Below the pieces are notes generated by a model. That model had not been told where the DNA came from, made no database searches, and saw only the letters and a program-made list of their open reading frames with translations. A stretch of 64,000 bases of DNA, from positions 4,092,001 to 4,156,000 of the forward strand of contig OZ251458.1 of NCBI GenBank assembly GCA_965242535.1, in the 5' to 3' direction. Both the position numbers and the translations under genes were made by a program. The stretch comes from VXRD01 sp965242535. GTDB lineage: Bacteria > Latescibacterota > UBA2968. Shown one piece after another: positions 1 to 8,909 of this stretch; within the stretch, counting starts at the first letter, position 1; the number at the start of each line of letters is the position of its first letter.

Positions 1-414
1 CTTTTGCAGATGGGGGCGAAACGCGGCGTAATCCGACTTTGCACGCGCCTCGGCCCACACCTGTTGCGCCAGCGTGGTCGCCCGCGCGAGTTCTTCGACG
101 AGTGACTTGGGCAATTTGATCGCCCGATCATAACCCCGCCGAATCTCTCGCACATTGACCGCCGCTTCAAAATGCGGGTCGGCTACCCCATCGCTACCTT
201 CGATCTGTGCGAGCCACTCGCCGATTTGCGGCGCGGTTGCGCGCTCGTGCATCATGCCCACCAGCAATGCGAGTTGCTCTGCGCGATGCGCGGCTCCGCC
301 CTTGGGCATATACGTGCGCTCGTCCCACCCCAACACGCTGGCGCACGATCCCAACAGGGCGATCTGCTTCACTTCGGCGATCAACCGCTGATACGCGGAT
401 TTGACATCGGCCAT
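1..414 (-). CDS. Carboxypeptidase Taq (M32 family) metallopeptidase, N-terminal part
   Basis: Reading the minus strand from the ATG at 414 gives 138 uninterrupted codons that run off the window. The product resembles the N-terminus of M32 carboxypeptidases: the stretch LGWDERTYMPKGGAAHRAEQ (residues 29-48) is the typical helical start of this family. A strong Shine-Dalgarno (AGGAGG) lies just upstream of the start. M32 enzymes are zinc carboxypeptidases of about 500 residues that remove C-terminal amino acids from peptides in the cytoplasm. The HExxH zinc motif would lie outside the window, so activity cannot be judged here. Confidence 0.85.
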   Translation of the reverse strand, partial: MADVKSAYQRLIAEVKQIALLGSCASVLGWDERTYMPKGGAAHRAEQLALLVGMMHERATAPQIGEWLAQIEGSDGVADPHFEAAVNVREIRRGYDRAIKLPKSLVEELARATTLAQQVWAEARAKSDYAAFRPHLQK

Positions 415-472
415 TTTTCCTCCTCGTGGTGATTTTTCACTGCGACACGCGACAGGGCAAAATCTATGTTCT

Positions 473-870
473 CTCGAGGAAAGATGCAAGGGGTAAGAGG
501 GGAGAGGGAAGACGGGAGACGGGAGAGGTGAGAAGCAATCGCAATCGTAGGGACAGGCCCCTGTGCCTGTCCGAAGATACAAGCGGGAAGGCGGGAGAGG
601 GGAGACGGGAGAGGCAAGACGCAATCGCAATCGTAGGGACAGGCCCCTGTGCCTGTCCGAAGATACAAGCGAGAAGACGGGAGAGGGGAGACGGGAGAGG
701 CAAGAAGCAATCGCAAGCGTAGGGACAGGCCCCTGTGCCTGTCCGAAGATACAAGCGAGAAGGCGGGAGAGGTGAGAGGTGAGAAGCAATCGCAATCGTA
801 GGGACAGGCCCCTGTGCCTGTCCGAAGATACAAAAGGGAAGGCGGGAGAGGGAAGAGGGAAGAGCAAAAC
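473..870. repeat. Tandem array of REP-like palindromes in purine-rich spacers
   Basis: Four copies of a ~26-nt palindromic unit start at 547, 633, 719 and 798. Each contains GGACAGGC, a 6-nt loop and GCCTGTCC, so each can fold into an 8-bp hairpin. The intervening ~55 nt are themselves near-identical purine-rich sequence (GGGAGACGGGAGAGG-like), so the true unit is about 86 nt. The same palindrome recurs at about 8892, 13549, 26882, 34730, 51596 and 51648. The stretch carries no credible gene. Confidence 0.85.
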
Positions 871-950
871 GCATTTTTCACAAGACAGACGCGCGTCCGT
901 TGTTTATATTCCCGTGTCTCGTATTGCATTGCCTCATCGCGGGTTATGCC

Positions 951-1301
951 ATGATTGAATACAAGGGGTATCGCGGGGTGGTTGCGTTTGATCCGGAAAT
1001 TGACGCATTTCACGGGACAGTGGTCAATACGCATGACGCGATTTCGTTCTACGGATCATCCGTAACGGAACTGCGGGAAGAGATGCAAAAGTCGGTTGAG
1101 GAATACCTCGCGTTTTGCCGAGAGCACGGCGAGGATCCGGAGGCCCCATCTTCGCCGAATCGAACGGTGCAACATCGCGGGCGAGGGGATTTTGACCTCC
1201 GTATCGCAAACATATTGGATTCGTTTGACCGACTTTCAGAAATGGAAAAACGCGAACTCGCTTCCGAGATCACGCGATGGACGCGAGTATTTTCACCATA
1301 A
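951..1301 (+). CDS. HicB-family antitoxin-like protein, no HicA beside it
   Basis: The 116-residue product has the HicB fold signature: an N-terminal partially degraded RNase H-like domain starting MIEYKGYRGVVAFDPEIDAF, then FYGSSVTELREEM and a VEEYLAFCREHGEDPEAP segment. HicB normally neutralises the HicA mRNA interferase encoded just upstream. Here the upstream 80 nt are non-coding and lead into the repeat array, and the next gene is an SDR, so the partner is missing. I chose the ATG at 951 because conservation begins there; an in-frame TTG at 900 would add unrelated residues. No clear ribosome binding site is visible. It may be a solitary regulator or the relic of a toxin-antitoxin pair. 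Confidence 0.7.
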   Translation: MIEYKGYRGVVAFDPEIDAFHGTVVNTHDAISFYGSSVTELREEMQKSVEEYLAFCREHGEDPEAPSSPNRTVQHRGRGDFDLRIANILDSFDRLSEMEKRELASEITRWTRVFSP

Positions 1302-1311
1302 GGAGGGGTCG

Positions 1312-2091
1312 ATGTCTTTGTTTTCTCTTGAGAGGCGCGTCGCCATCGTGACCGGGGCCGGGCGCGGCATTGGACGCGGCATTGCCGAGGGGTTGGCCGC
1401 ACAGGGCGCGAACGTGGTGTGTGCCGCGCGCACGCGGTCTCAATTAGACGAAGTGGTGGCGGCGATTGGCGATGCGGGCGGCGATGCGATGGCGTGCGAA
1501 ATGGACGTGAAAGACCTGGATGCCGTGCGTTGCGGCGTGGATGCTGCGCTCGATCAGTACGGGCAAATCGACATTCTGGTCAACAACGCGGGCATGAATA
1601 TCCGCGAGCCGTTTGAGGACGTCACCGAAGCGCATTACGACGAGATCATGGCGGTCAACTTGAAGGGCCTGTACTTTTTGACGCAGGCCGTGGCAAAGCA
1701 CATGATTTCGCGCAAGCAGGGCAAGGTCATCCACATCGGCTCTTTGACGACGGGCGCGTCCCTGTCGCAAATCTCGGTGTACACAGCGACCAAGGGCGCG
1801 GTGGGGCAACTCGCAAAATCCCAAGCCCTGGAATTGGGGCCGCACAATATTCAGGTGAACGCGATCTGCCCGGGCTTCGTGCTCACGCCATTGACCAAAA
1901 AGGTGTGGGCCGATCCCACCATGCGCGCCTGGGGCGAGTCGCGCTTGCCCGCAAAGCGGTTGGCAACGCCCAAAGACATGGTGGGCACAGCCGTGTTTCT
2001 CGCGGCGCCCGCGTCTGATTACGTCACCGGGCAATCCATTTACGTGGATGGCGGGTTCATGGCGGGCGAAGCCTGGCCCTTGCCCGAGTAA
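1312..2091 (+). CDS. Short-chain dehydrogenase/reductase (gluconate 5-dehydrogenase/KduD-like)
   Basis: A classical 259-residue SDR. The Rossmann cofactor motif TGAGRGIG is at residues 14-21, NNAG at 91-94, the catalytic Ser at about 144 (GSLTTG) and the YTATK active-site motif at 157-161. The C-terminal VDGGF motif is also present. SDRs of this type oxidise or reduce sugar acids or polyols with NAD(P). The start follows the Shine-Dalgarno AAGGAGG with good spacing. It opens a five-gene same-strand set with gaps of 13-54 nt, which suggests sugar or sugar-acid catabolism. The exact substrate cannot be read from sequence. Confidence 0.85.
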   Translation: MSLFSLERRVAIVTGAGRGIGRGIAEGLAAQGANVVCAARTRSQLDEVVAAIGDAGGDAMACEMDVKDLDAVRCGVDAALDQYGQIDILVNNAGMNIREPFEDVTEAHYDEIMAVNLKGLYFLTQAVAKHMISRKQGKVIHIGSLTTGASLSQISVYTATKGAVGQLAKSQALELGPHNIQVNAICPGFVLTPLTKKVWADPTMRAWGESRLPAKRLATPKDMVGTAVFLAAPASDYVTGQSIYVDGGFMAGEAWPLPE

Positions 2092-2104
2092 CGGAGGGAA
2101 CGCC

Positions 2105-3094
2105 ATGGCGCGATACGGGGTGCAAAGAGCGGAGTTCCACGGGGAAATGCTTTGCGTGTTGCGGGATTCGGTGGCCGGACGGGAAGCCCGAATTTTGCCA
2201 TCGGTGGGCAACAACTGCATTGCGTACGCGATGGGCGATGTCGATCTGATCTATTCGCCGCCCGATCCCCAGACCTTGCGAGGCCGCGCAAGTGGCTACG
2301 GCATTCCGATTTTGTTCCCGTGGCCAAACCGCATCGATGAGGGCAAATTTTCGTTTGATGGCAACGCGTACCAACTCGCGACCCCCGGACCGGGCGAACA
2401 CGCCTCGCACGGCTTTGTCCACGAGCGGCCGTGGCAAGTGATCGACTCGGGCGCGTCCGAGGGGGCGTGGGTAACGAGCCGCTTCCTATCGGCAGATTTC
2501 CCGGAAATCGCCGACCATTTCCCCTTTCCCTTTGAAGCGCGCGTGACGTATCGGCTGAAGGACGGGGTATTGTACCACGAATTTGAAGGCGTCAATGTGG
2601 GCGATGGGGCGATGCCCGTCGGACTGGGCATCCACCCGTATTTTCCCTTGCCGTTGACGGAAAATGGCAACCGCGATGCGTGTACGGTCCGCATGCCCGC
2701 CGCGACCTATTGGCCCTTGCGCGACGACCCGATTCCAACCGGGGAGATTTTGCCCGTGGATGGGACGGTGTACGACGTGCGAAACGCGACGCCTTTGAAG
2801 GATCGGTTTTACGACCATGTCTGGTCAGGCGTGCAGTTGACCCAAGGGTGGAGCCGATGCGAGTATGTGGATCCGACCGCCGAGGTCCGGATCGCAATGG
2901 AAGCCGATGATGCGTTCCGCGAACTCGTCCTCTACGCGCCCGATTCCCGCCCCGTCGTGTGCTTTGAACCCTATACCTGCGCGACCGATGCCTTCAATCT
3001 GCAAAATCGGGGCATAGACGCAGGGCGGATACGCCTCAAACCTGGGGAAAAGTTGGCGGGGGTCATGCGGATTAGCGGCGAGAGGTTGGAATAA
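2105..3094 (+). CDS. Aldose 1-epimerase (galactose mutarotase-like)
   Basis: The 329-residue product carries the galactose-mutarotase beta-sandwich landmarks: an FPWPNRI segment near residue 76, His106 (HGFVHERPW), His177 in GIHPYFPL and the catalytic Glu288 in CFEPYT. Mutarotases interconvert the alpha and beta anomers of hexoses. The ATG at 2105 follows GGAGGGAACGCC, a good ribosome binding site, 13 nt after the SDR stop. The two genes are probably co-transcribed and act on the same carbohydrate. Confidence 0.85.
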   Translation: MARYGVQRAEFHGEMLCVLRDSVAGREARILPSVGNNCIAYAMGDVDLIYSPPDPQTLRGRASGYGIPILFPWPNRIDEGKFSFDGNAYQLATPGPGEHASHGFVHERPWQVIDSGASEGAWVTSRFLSADFPEIADHFPFPFEARVTYRLKDGVLYHEFEGVNVGDGAMPVGLGIHPYFPLPLTENGNRDACTVRMPAATYWPLRDDPIPTGEILPVDGTVYDVRNATPLKDRFYDHVWSGVQLTQGWSRCEYVDPTAEVRIAMEADDAFRELVLYAPDSRPVVCFEPYTCATDAFNLQNRGIDAGRIRLKPGEKLAGVMRISGERLE

Positions 3095-3148
3095 CTGACG
3101 TTACGCGGTACATCAAATAAGCCATCCAATTCATCTGGAATCATCACA

Positions 3149-3739
3149 ATGACCGACCGCTTAGAACGACAACTCGCATTTCTCCTCGAGGTCGATAAAC
3201 TCAAGCAGGTTTTTCGGCAGACCTATTTGCTCGACGAGACGCGCAAGGAAAACGACGCGGAACACTCATGGCATTTTGCGATGTTTGCGATCGTTCTCGC
3301 GGAATACGCGCCCGAGCCGGTGGATATGCACAAGGTGCTCAAAATGGCCCTCGTGCATGACCTCGTGGAGATCGATGCCGGAGATACCTTTCTCTACGAC
3401 GAAGCGGGCCAGGCCCATAAGGCCGAGCGCGAGGCAAAAGCCGCGGACCGCATTTTTGCCCTGTTGCCCGAAGAACAGGGCGGTGAATTGCGCGCCTTGT
3501 GGGAGGAGTTCGAAGCCAAGCAGACGCCCGAGGCGAAATTTGCGGGGGCGATGGACCGCATCCAACCCTTTTTGCACAACTGCCACACCTGCGGTCGCGC
3601 CTGGCGAGAACATGGAATCGCGGCCGATCGCGTGTTGCAAAGCAACAGCCACATCGCCATCGGCGCCCCGGTGCTGTGGGATCGCGTGCGAGAATTGGTT
3701 GATCAAATGGTCGCAGCGGGATACATTTCGAGGAAATAG
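3149..3739 (+). CDS. HD-domain phosphohydrolase (YfbR/HDDC2-like 5'-nucleotidase)
   Basis: The 196-residue protein keeps the HD metal site: His39 in NDAEHSWHF, His70-Asp71 in LVHDLVEIDAGDTF and Asp136 in GAMDRIQP. Length and motif spacing match the YfbR/HDDC2 group, which hydrolyses deoxynucleoside monophosphates. The gene sits 54 nt after the epimerase and 23 nt before the acyl-CoA synthetase on the same strand. Its role in that operon is unclear and may be general housekeeping. The ribosome binding site is weak. Confidence 0.8.
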   Translation: MTDRLERQLAFLLEVDKLKQVFRQTYLLDETRKENDAEHSWHFAMFAIVLAEYAPEPVDMHKVLKMALVHDLVEIDAGDTFLYDEAGQAHKAEREAKAADRIFALLPEEQGGELRALWEEFEAKQTPEAKFAGAMDRIQPFLHNCHTCGRAWREHGIAADRVLQSNSHIAIGAPVLWDRVRELVDQMVAAGYISRK

Positions 3740-3762
3740 CGATTCGTCCGAGAGGAGGGAAT

Positions 3763-5610
3763 ATGACACTGAAGGATTTGTTGAACAGCAGCTTTGAACG
3801 CCATGCCGATCGCGTGGCAATTCGCGTGTTGCGCCGTGCCGAGCAACCCGGCGAAAAGGGCTTGCGCTACGTGCCCTTGACGTATCGGCAGGTGAAAGAA
3901 CAGCGCGACCGCTTGGCATCGGGCCTGGCGCAGTTGGGCTTGGAAAAGGGACAGCGCCTCGGGCTTTTGACCGATGGCGGTCTGGAATCCGTGCTGGTCT
4001 TTCTCGCGTGCGACATGCTCGGCTTGAGTGCCGTGCCGATATGCAACAAGTTGCCCGACGATTTGTTGGTCCACAACATCAACCACTCGGGCATCGCGTA
4101 TTTGTTTGCCGATGCAAAGAGCTTGGAACAGGTGGAGCGCGTGCGCGAGCAGTTGGACGATCCCCCGCAAGTGGTGCTCACAGAAGGCCGAGCCGATGAC
4201 GCGCGCTCGTTTTTTGAATTGGCTCAAAAAGGCGCGAGCGCGCCGCCGCCCGATGTGGCCATCGACCCGGATGACGAATCGAAAATCGTCTATACCTCGG
4301 GGTCGTCCGGATTGCCCAAGGGCGTGATTCAAACGCACCGCAACCTCGTGGGCAATGTCCAATCCGTGTGGGATACGATCAGCGAACGCGAGGAGTTGAT
4401 TTTGTTCAAGTCCGCGCCCGATTACCACACGATGGGCATTTTGAATATTTACTACCCGTTGGCAAAGGGCTGGACCTTGGATCTCGCGCGGTCGCCGGAT
4501 CGCGTGCTGGTGGATATTCGCCATTCCGAACCCCATGGATTTTTGACCGTGCCGCTGATTTTGGACAAGGTGTTTGGCAATGTGCGAAAGGAAATCGAAG
4601 CGGGTGGGGCAAAGGGCAAATTGATCGCGCGCTCCGTGCGGGCCAAACAGCGCATTGCCCGCAACGAGGCGTCGATCATCGATCACCTCGTCCATGCCAC
4701 GCTGGGCAAAAAGGTGGTCGGGCAAATCAAAGAGCGGCTCTCACAGCGCGTAGGGTCGCGCCTCGAACTGCTCATCGTCGGGTCGGCCAAGGCCGATCCC
4801 GAAGCCCTCGACTTTTTTCAAGACGTGCTCGATATCGTCTCATTCGAAGGCTATGGCGTGACCGAGTGCAGTCCGCTCATTGCGGGCAATTCGCTCATTG
4901 GACAAAAGACCGGCACCGTCGGACAGCCCTTGCAAGAGGTCAAGATCGCAACCGAGACGGGCGAGGAGATTGCCCATGGCGATCCGAAAACCAAATCGTA
5001 TCGCGGCAGCGGCGATGGCATCGGCGAGTTGTGGGTACACGGCGATCACGTCATGACCGGGTATTTGGACGATCCCGAGCGCACGGCGGAAGTGCTCGTC
5101 ACCGACGACGCGGGCAAGGTGTGGTATCGCACGGGGGATTTGTTCAGCATGGACGACGAGGGCTTTTTGACCTTTCAAGGACGGTTGGGCCGGCAGTTCA
5201 AGTTGAAAAATGGCGAGTTTGTCAATCCCGAGCGGTTGGAACGCATTTTTGCCCGAGTGCCCCTGATCGAGCACGTCCTCATCTGCGGGGACCAGACCCG
5301 CACGTTCCCCTTGCCCGTCGTCACCGTGAATGCCGAAGAGGCGGCCCTGCAAACGGATATCCCCGACCTGCCCACAGACGAGGACGCCCTGCGCCGCCAC
5401 CCCGCGATTGTCGAGCGCGTTCGCGAACAGTTGCGAAAAGAAGCCGCCGCGGCGGGCCTGCCCGGCTACGAGCGTCCGCAAAGAGTGTTGGTCTTGCCCG
5501 CGCAGTTGAGCGAAGAAGCGGGCACCCTCACGCGGGGATTGAAAAAGGTCGTGCCCAAAAAAATCGAATCGCTTTTTGCAAAAGAAATCGCCGAAGCGTA
5601 TGATGCGTAA
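3763..5610 (+). CDS. AMP-dependent long-chain acyl-CoA synthetase family protein
   Basis: A 615-residue adenylate-forming enzyme. The AMP/P-loop motif YTSGSSGLPKG is near residue 178, the A5 motif GYGVTECSPL near 365 and the A7/A8 region YRTGDLF...QGRLGRQFKLKNGEF near 450-480. Organisation and length match long-chain fatty acyl-CoA ligases (FadD/AAE15 type). These activate a carboxylic acid to acyl-AMP and then to acyl-CoA. A strong Shine-Dalgarno (GAGGAGGG) precedes the ATG. It could alternatively act on another hydrophobic acid. Confidence 0.85.
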   Translation: MTLKDLLNSSFERHADRVAIRVLRRAEQPGEKGLRYVPLTYRQVKEQRDRLASGLAQLGLEKGQRLGLLTDGGLESVLVFLACDMLGLSAVPICNKLPDDLLVHNINHSGIAYLFADAKSLEQVERVREQLDDPPQVVLTEGRADDARSFFELAQKGASAPPPDVAIDPDDESKIVYTSGSSGLPKGVIQTHRNLVGNVQSVWDTISEREELILFKSAPDYHTMGILNIYYPLAKGWTLDLARSPDRVLVDIRHSEPHGFLTVPLILDKVFGNVRKEIEAGGAKGKLIARSVRAKQRIARNEASIIDHLVHATLGKKVVGQIKERLSQRVGSRLELLIVGSAKADPEALDFFQDVLDIVSFEGYGVTECSPLIAGNSLIGQKTGTVGQPLQEVKIATETGEEIAHGDPKTKSYRGSGDGIGELWVHGDHVMTGYLDDPERTAEVLVTDDAGKVWYRTGDLFSMDDEGFLTFQGRLGRQFKLKNGEFVNPERLERIFARVPLIEHVLICGDQTRTFPLPVVTVNAEEAALQTDIPDLPTDEDALRRHPAIVERVREQLRKEAAAAGLPGYERPQRVLVLPAQLSEEAGTLTRGLKKVVPKKIESLFAKEIAEAYDA

Positions 5611-5624
5611 AACCCGAGGTCGCC

Positions 5625-6656
5625 ATGCCAATTTTGAATCCCGATGAGTTGCGGCGCATTGGCCGCGAGGTTTTCCAATGCGTGGGCGCCGCGCCCGAAG
5701 AGGCCCGCACGGTGTCCGATTTGCTGGTATCGTCCAATCTCGCGGGGCACGATTCGCACGGCGTAGTGCGTATTCCGCAATACGTGTCCGCGGTCGAGCG
5801 CGGCCAAATCCAACTCGGCACAACTGTGGAAATCGAGCGCGAAACCGATGCGACCGCCGTGGTGAACGGGCACTGGGGGTTTGGGCATGTAACGGCGACG
5901 AAGGCCATGCACATAGCGGTTGATAAGGCGCGCAAAAGTGCCGTTGGGATCGTCGCCGCGCATCGGTGCAATCACGTCGGACGCTTGGGGGGCTATCCCG
6001 CTATCGCCGCGGGCGAAGATATGATCGGACTGATGAGCAACAACGGCCATGGCGCGGACCTTTCGATGGCGCCCTGGGGCGGGCTTGGGCGCGTTTTGTC
6101 CGCCAACTGCTTCGCCGTTGCCTTTCCCTCGGATCGCGATTTTCCCATCGCGCTGGATTTGACCGCGGCGACTGCGGCAGGTGGCAAAATGCGGGTGGCC
6201 CTGGCCCGCGGCGAGCGCGTTCCCCAAGACTGGCTGATCGATGCCGAGGGCCATATCACCACCGACCCCGCCGATTACGTGCAGGGCAAGGCCGCGCTGA
6301 CGCCTTTTGGCGGTTACAAAGGCTATGGCTTGGCATTTGTTTTCGACATTTTGTCCGGTGCCCTATCGCCCGCCGGCTGTACGCGTGCAAATTCACCGGT
6401 GACGGGCAATGCCCTGTTCGTACAGGCCATTCGCATAGATGCCTTCCTGCCCATCGCGGATTTTAAGGCCGAAGTGGGGCGGTTTATCGACTATGTAAAA
6501 TCGGCAAAGACCGCGCCGGGCTTCGACGATATCCTCGTGCCGGGCGAGCGATCGGGGCGCACAGCACGCGCGCGTGAAGCAGAGGGGATTCCCATAGAAG
6601 AGACGACATGGGAACAGATTTGCGCGACCGCGAAAAAATTCGATGTGGAAGTTTAG
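5625..6656 (+). CDS. Malate/L-lactate (Ldh_2) family NAD(P)-dependent dehydrogenase
   Basis: The 343-residue product starts with the Ldh_2 hallmark SSNLAGHDSHGVVRIPQY (residues 37-54) and keeps the central GGxGRVLSAN-like region and TPFGGYKGYGLAF. Members reduce or oxidise 2-oxo and 2-hydroxy acids (malate, 2,3-diketo-L-gulonate, ureidoglycolate). It is the last gene of the operon, 14 nt after the acyl-CoA synthetase, and is followed by a hairpin terminator. Substrate is not predictable; a sugar-acid-derived hydroxy acid would fit the SDR and epimerase at the operon start. Confidence 0.85.
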   Translation: MPILNPDELRRIGREVFQCVGAAPEEARTVSDLLVSSNLAGHDSHGVVRIPQYVSAVERGQIQLGTTVEIERETDATAVVNGHWGFGHVTATKAMHIAVDKARKSAVGIVAAHRCNHVGRLGGYPAIAAGEDMIGLMSNNGHGADLSMAPWGGLGRVLSANCFAVAFPSDRDFPIALDLTAATAAGGKMRVALARGERVPQDWLIDAEGHITTDPADYVQGKAALTPFGGYKGYGLAFVFDILSGALSPAGCTRANSPVTGNALFVQAIRIDAFLPIADFKAEVGRFIDYVKSAKTAPGFDDILVPGERSGRTARAREAEGIPIEETTWEQICATAKKFDVEV

Positions 6657-6765
6657 AAGGCGTCAAATCCAGTCCGCAAAACGAGCCCTCGGAAAGGGAC
6701 AGGCCCCCGACCCCTTCCTCGCACTTAGCGGAGATGGACAGGGGCGAGCCACCGACCGCCGAAAT

Positions 6766-6801
6766 CACCCCCTATTCTCCCTTCTCGGAAAATAGGGGGT
6801 G
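6766..6801. terminator. Bidirectional hairpin terminator between convergent genes
   Basis: CACCCCCTATT and AATAGGGGGTG form a perfect 11-bp stem around a 14-nt loop, followed on the plus strand by a short T-rich run. It lies between the Ldh_2 gene (plus) and the DUF4097 gene (minus), where a shared terminator is expected. The rest of the 6657-6830 gap holds a degenerate GGGACAGGC palindrome and nothing else I recognise. Confidence 0.7.
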
Positions 6802-6830
6802 GCTTTGTTTATCGGCAGATGTATCGCCTT

Positions 6831-8294
6831 TTACACCTCACCTCTCGCCTCTTCATCATCACCTTCAGCGGAGCGCAGGATCAGATTGCCGCGGTCGAGT
6901 TCAAGGGCAATTTTGGTGCCGCCGCCATCGAGACGGCCCGAGACGACCTGGGCGGTGCGCGAGGTACTGGTCACAGACAGGGGCAGATCGGTTTGGATCT
7001 GTCCGCGCCCGACATACCCGTGAATATCGACCGCGGACCCCTTGGGGATGGTGAGTTCAATCGCGCCCTGTTTGTTTTGGATCGCATAATCGCCATAGAT
7101 GGGTTTGTGCGCCCGCACCGCGATGCTGCCGCCGCGGCTTTGGATCGCCACGCTCGATTCGGGATTTTCAATCGCGATGTCCCCGCGATCCACGCGCAGG
7201 CTGATCGGCCCCGCGATATTTTCGAGGTGCGTCGCGCCGCGCCCTTGTTCCACGACGACATCGCTTCCCACATTGCGAAGCGCGATGTTGCCGCGTCTAT
7301 TTTTTATGACCGCACGACCGTCGATTCGGCCCGCTTTGATCGAGGCGTGCCGCGTTTCCGCGATAAACTCGCCGCCGATGTGATCGATGGCGAGCGCGCC
7401 GCGATGCGCGTGTGCGGTGACCGAACCGGATGCGGTCTGGACGCTCATCGCGCTGTGGTGCGCGTCGAGGGACAAATCGCCCCCGGCCCGCTGAATCGCG
7501 ATGTCGCCGCGGTGCTGTTTGATCCGCACATTGCCAGACGCGCCTTTCAAGACCGTTTTGCCGCGGCGATTGTTCAGGGTTGCCGCGCCATCGATGTCGG
7601 GCAGGGTGATATCGCCGCGCGCGGCCCGCACGTCGAGATCGACTTTTTGGGGATGGCGCAACTCGAAGTCGATACGCACGGATCGCACGGGGCCATCTTT
7701 TTCCCGTTTGGGCACGCGGGGGCGGATTTGCACGCCATCGGTTTCGCGTTGGATGCGAATGTCGATCTGCTCGGCAAAGGCATTCACGGCGGCTTCCTCC
7801 GTGCCCCAAACCGCGATGGTCGCATCGACTCGCACCTCGTCGCGATCCCAAATCTCGGAAGCGACGTGGCCTTTTGGCGTGGCGACAGACAGGCGATCAG
7901 AGGCGCGAATCGGCGTCGTTTCGACGAGTTGGCGAACCGCTTTTTCCGGATGCTGCCCATCGGTCTTTTCCGTCCATCCCGACAAAGCATCGGATGCGGT
8001 TTGCATGGCCTCTTGGACGATGGTGCCCACGTCGGGAATGGACACTTCGCGCACGATGCGTTTGACCTTGGGCATAGACGCGCGCAGGGTTTCTCGCGCT
8101 TCGCGGATGCGCTCTTGCACTTCTTCCTGAATGCCCGCGCCGGTTTGGCGATTGCGCTGGCGTTGACGCCGCCGGGTTTGGCGTTGCGGCTCTTCTGCGG
8201 TATCCCCGAGGGCTTCGAGCAATTTCATCGCCTCTTCGGCGGTGATTTTCCCATCTTGAAGCATTTCGAGGATTTTCATGCGTTCTTCTTTCAC
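6831..8294 (-). CDS. DUF4097 family beta-repeat protein with LiaX/YvlB-like N-terminus
   Basis: The 487-residue product has three parts. The N-terminal helix-turn-helix-like segment (MKILEMLQDGKITAEEAMKL, residues 6-25) is the short domain found at the start of YvlB/LiaX proteins. A charged linker follows, then from about residue 120 a long run of short beta repeats typical of DUF4097 (for example RGDITLPDIDG, RRGNIALRNVG, RGDIAIENPE). A GTG start at 8294 is well placed behind AAAGGAG. It lies 26 nt after the DUF2089 gene, a common pairing. In Firmicutes such proteins take part in envelope-stress sensing; function here is inferred only from that. Confidence 0.75.
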   Translation of the reverse strand: MKEERMKILEMLQDGKITAEEAMKLLEALGDTAEEPQRQTRRRQRQRNRQTGAGIQEEVQERIREARETLRASMPKVKRIVREVSIPDVGTIVQEAMQTASDALSGWTEKTDGQHPEKAVRQLVETTPIRASDRLSVATPKGHVASEIWDRDEVRVDATIAVWGTEEAAVNAFAEQIDIRIQRETDGVQIRPRVPKREKDGPVRSVRIDFELRHPQKVDLDVRAARGDITLPDIDGAATLNNRRGKTVLKGASGNVRIKQHRGDIAIQRAGGDLSLDAHHSAMSVQTASGSVTAHAHRGALAIDHIGGEFIAETRHASIKAGRIDGRAVIKNRRGNIALRNVGSDVVVEQGRGATHLENIAGPISLRVDRGDIAIENPESSVAIQSRGGSIAVRAHKPIYGDYAIQNKQGAIELTIPKGSAVDIHGYVGRGQIQTDLPLSVTSTSRTAQVVSGRLDGGGTKIALELDRGNLILRSAEGDDEEARGEV

Positions 8295-8320
8295 GGCGTT
8301 CTCCTTTCTCGGTAAATGAC

Positions 8321-8704
8321 CTACGGCATTCTCCTCAGTTCCGCCGCCGCGTCCTCCGCTGTAATCTCGCCGGCTTCGAGGCGGTCGAGAACATCGCGCC
8401 GAGACGCGGATCGCCTGTCTTTCAATCCCGAATGATCCCCGGCCGCAAAACCGAGTTCTGTGATCACCTCATCCAAGCGGTTGCGAATGGCGCTGTACGG
8501 CAAGCCGAGTTCGCGTTCCATCTCTTTGATGTTGCCGCGCAGTCGGACAAAGGTTTCGACAAAGGCCAGGCTTTCGGGCGGCAGGCGGTTAAAAATTGTC
8601 GGCTGAAATTGTCCGATGACCTCACAGTCGCACCGCGTGCAGCGAATGCGGGTGACGATCACGGCATTTTGGCAAGCAGGGCATTTTTCAAGAATTTTAC
8701 GCAT
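8321..8704 (-). CDS. DUF2089 family zinc-ribbon/HTH protein
   Basis: The 127-residue product begins with a CPACQ...CTRCDCEV four-cysteine zinc ribbon. A sigma-factor-like HTH segment follows (FVRLRGNIKEMERELGLPYS), and the C-terminus (LEAGEITAEDAAAELRRMP) resembles the short N-terminal domain of its neighbour. This is the DUF2089 architecture, suggestive of DNA binding. The ATG at 8704 follows AAAAGGAACG. The gene is upstream of, and probably co-transcribed with, the DUF4097 gene, so it may regulate it. Confidence 0.75.
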   Translation of the reverse strand: MRKILEKCPACQNAVIVTRIRCTRCDCEVIGQFQPTIFNRLPPESLAFVETFVRLRGNIKEMERELGLPYSAIRNRLDEVITELGFAAGDHSGLKDRRSASRRDVLDRLEAGEITAEDAAAELRRMP

Positions 8705-8909
8705 TTCGTTCCTTTTTTTGTTTTTAGACACTATTTGGGACAAAATGTTTCACGGAAAATAGAAAATTTTAGAGTTTGAGACAATTTATTTTTTTAGGTT
8801 ATCGTTGTCGTCATTTGACTTTTTGGGATATTTGTTTCATTGTTAAGAGGGGAGACGGGAGAGGCAAGAGGCAAGAGGCAAGAGGCAATCGTAGGGACAG
8901 GCCCCTGTG

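Noticed and set aside
473..870. Regularly spaced repeats that could be a CRISPR array
   Set aside because: The spacers are near-identical to each other and purine-rich, repeat units are hairpins of a dispersed family, and no cas genes are near.
6819..8315. Long plus-strand open frame opposite the DUF4097 gene
   Set aside because: It is the antisense shadow of a repetitive GC-rich gene and shows no family features.
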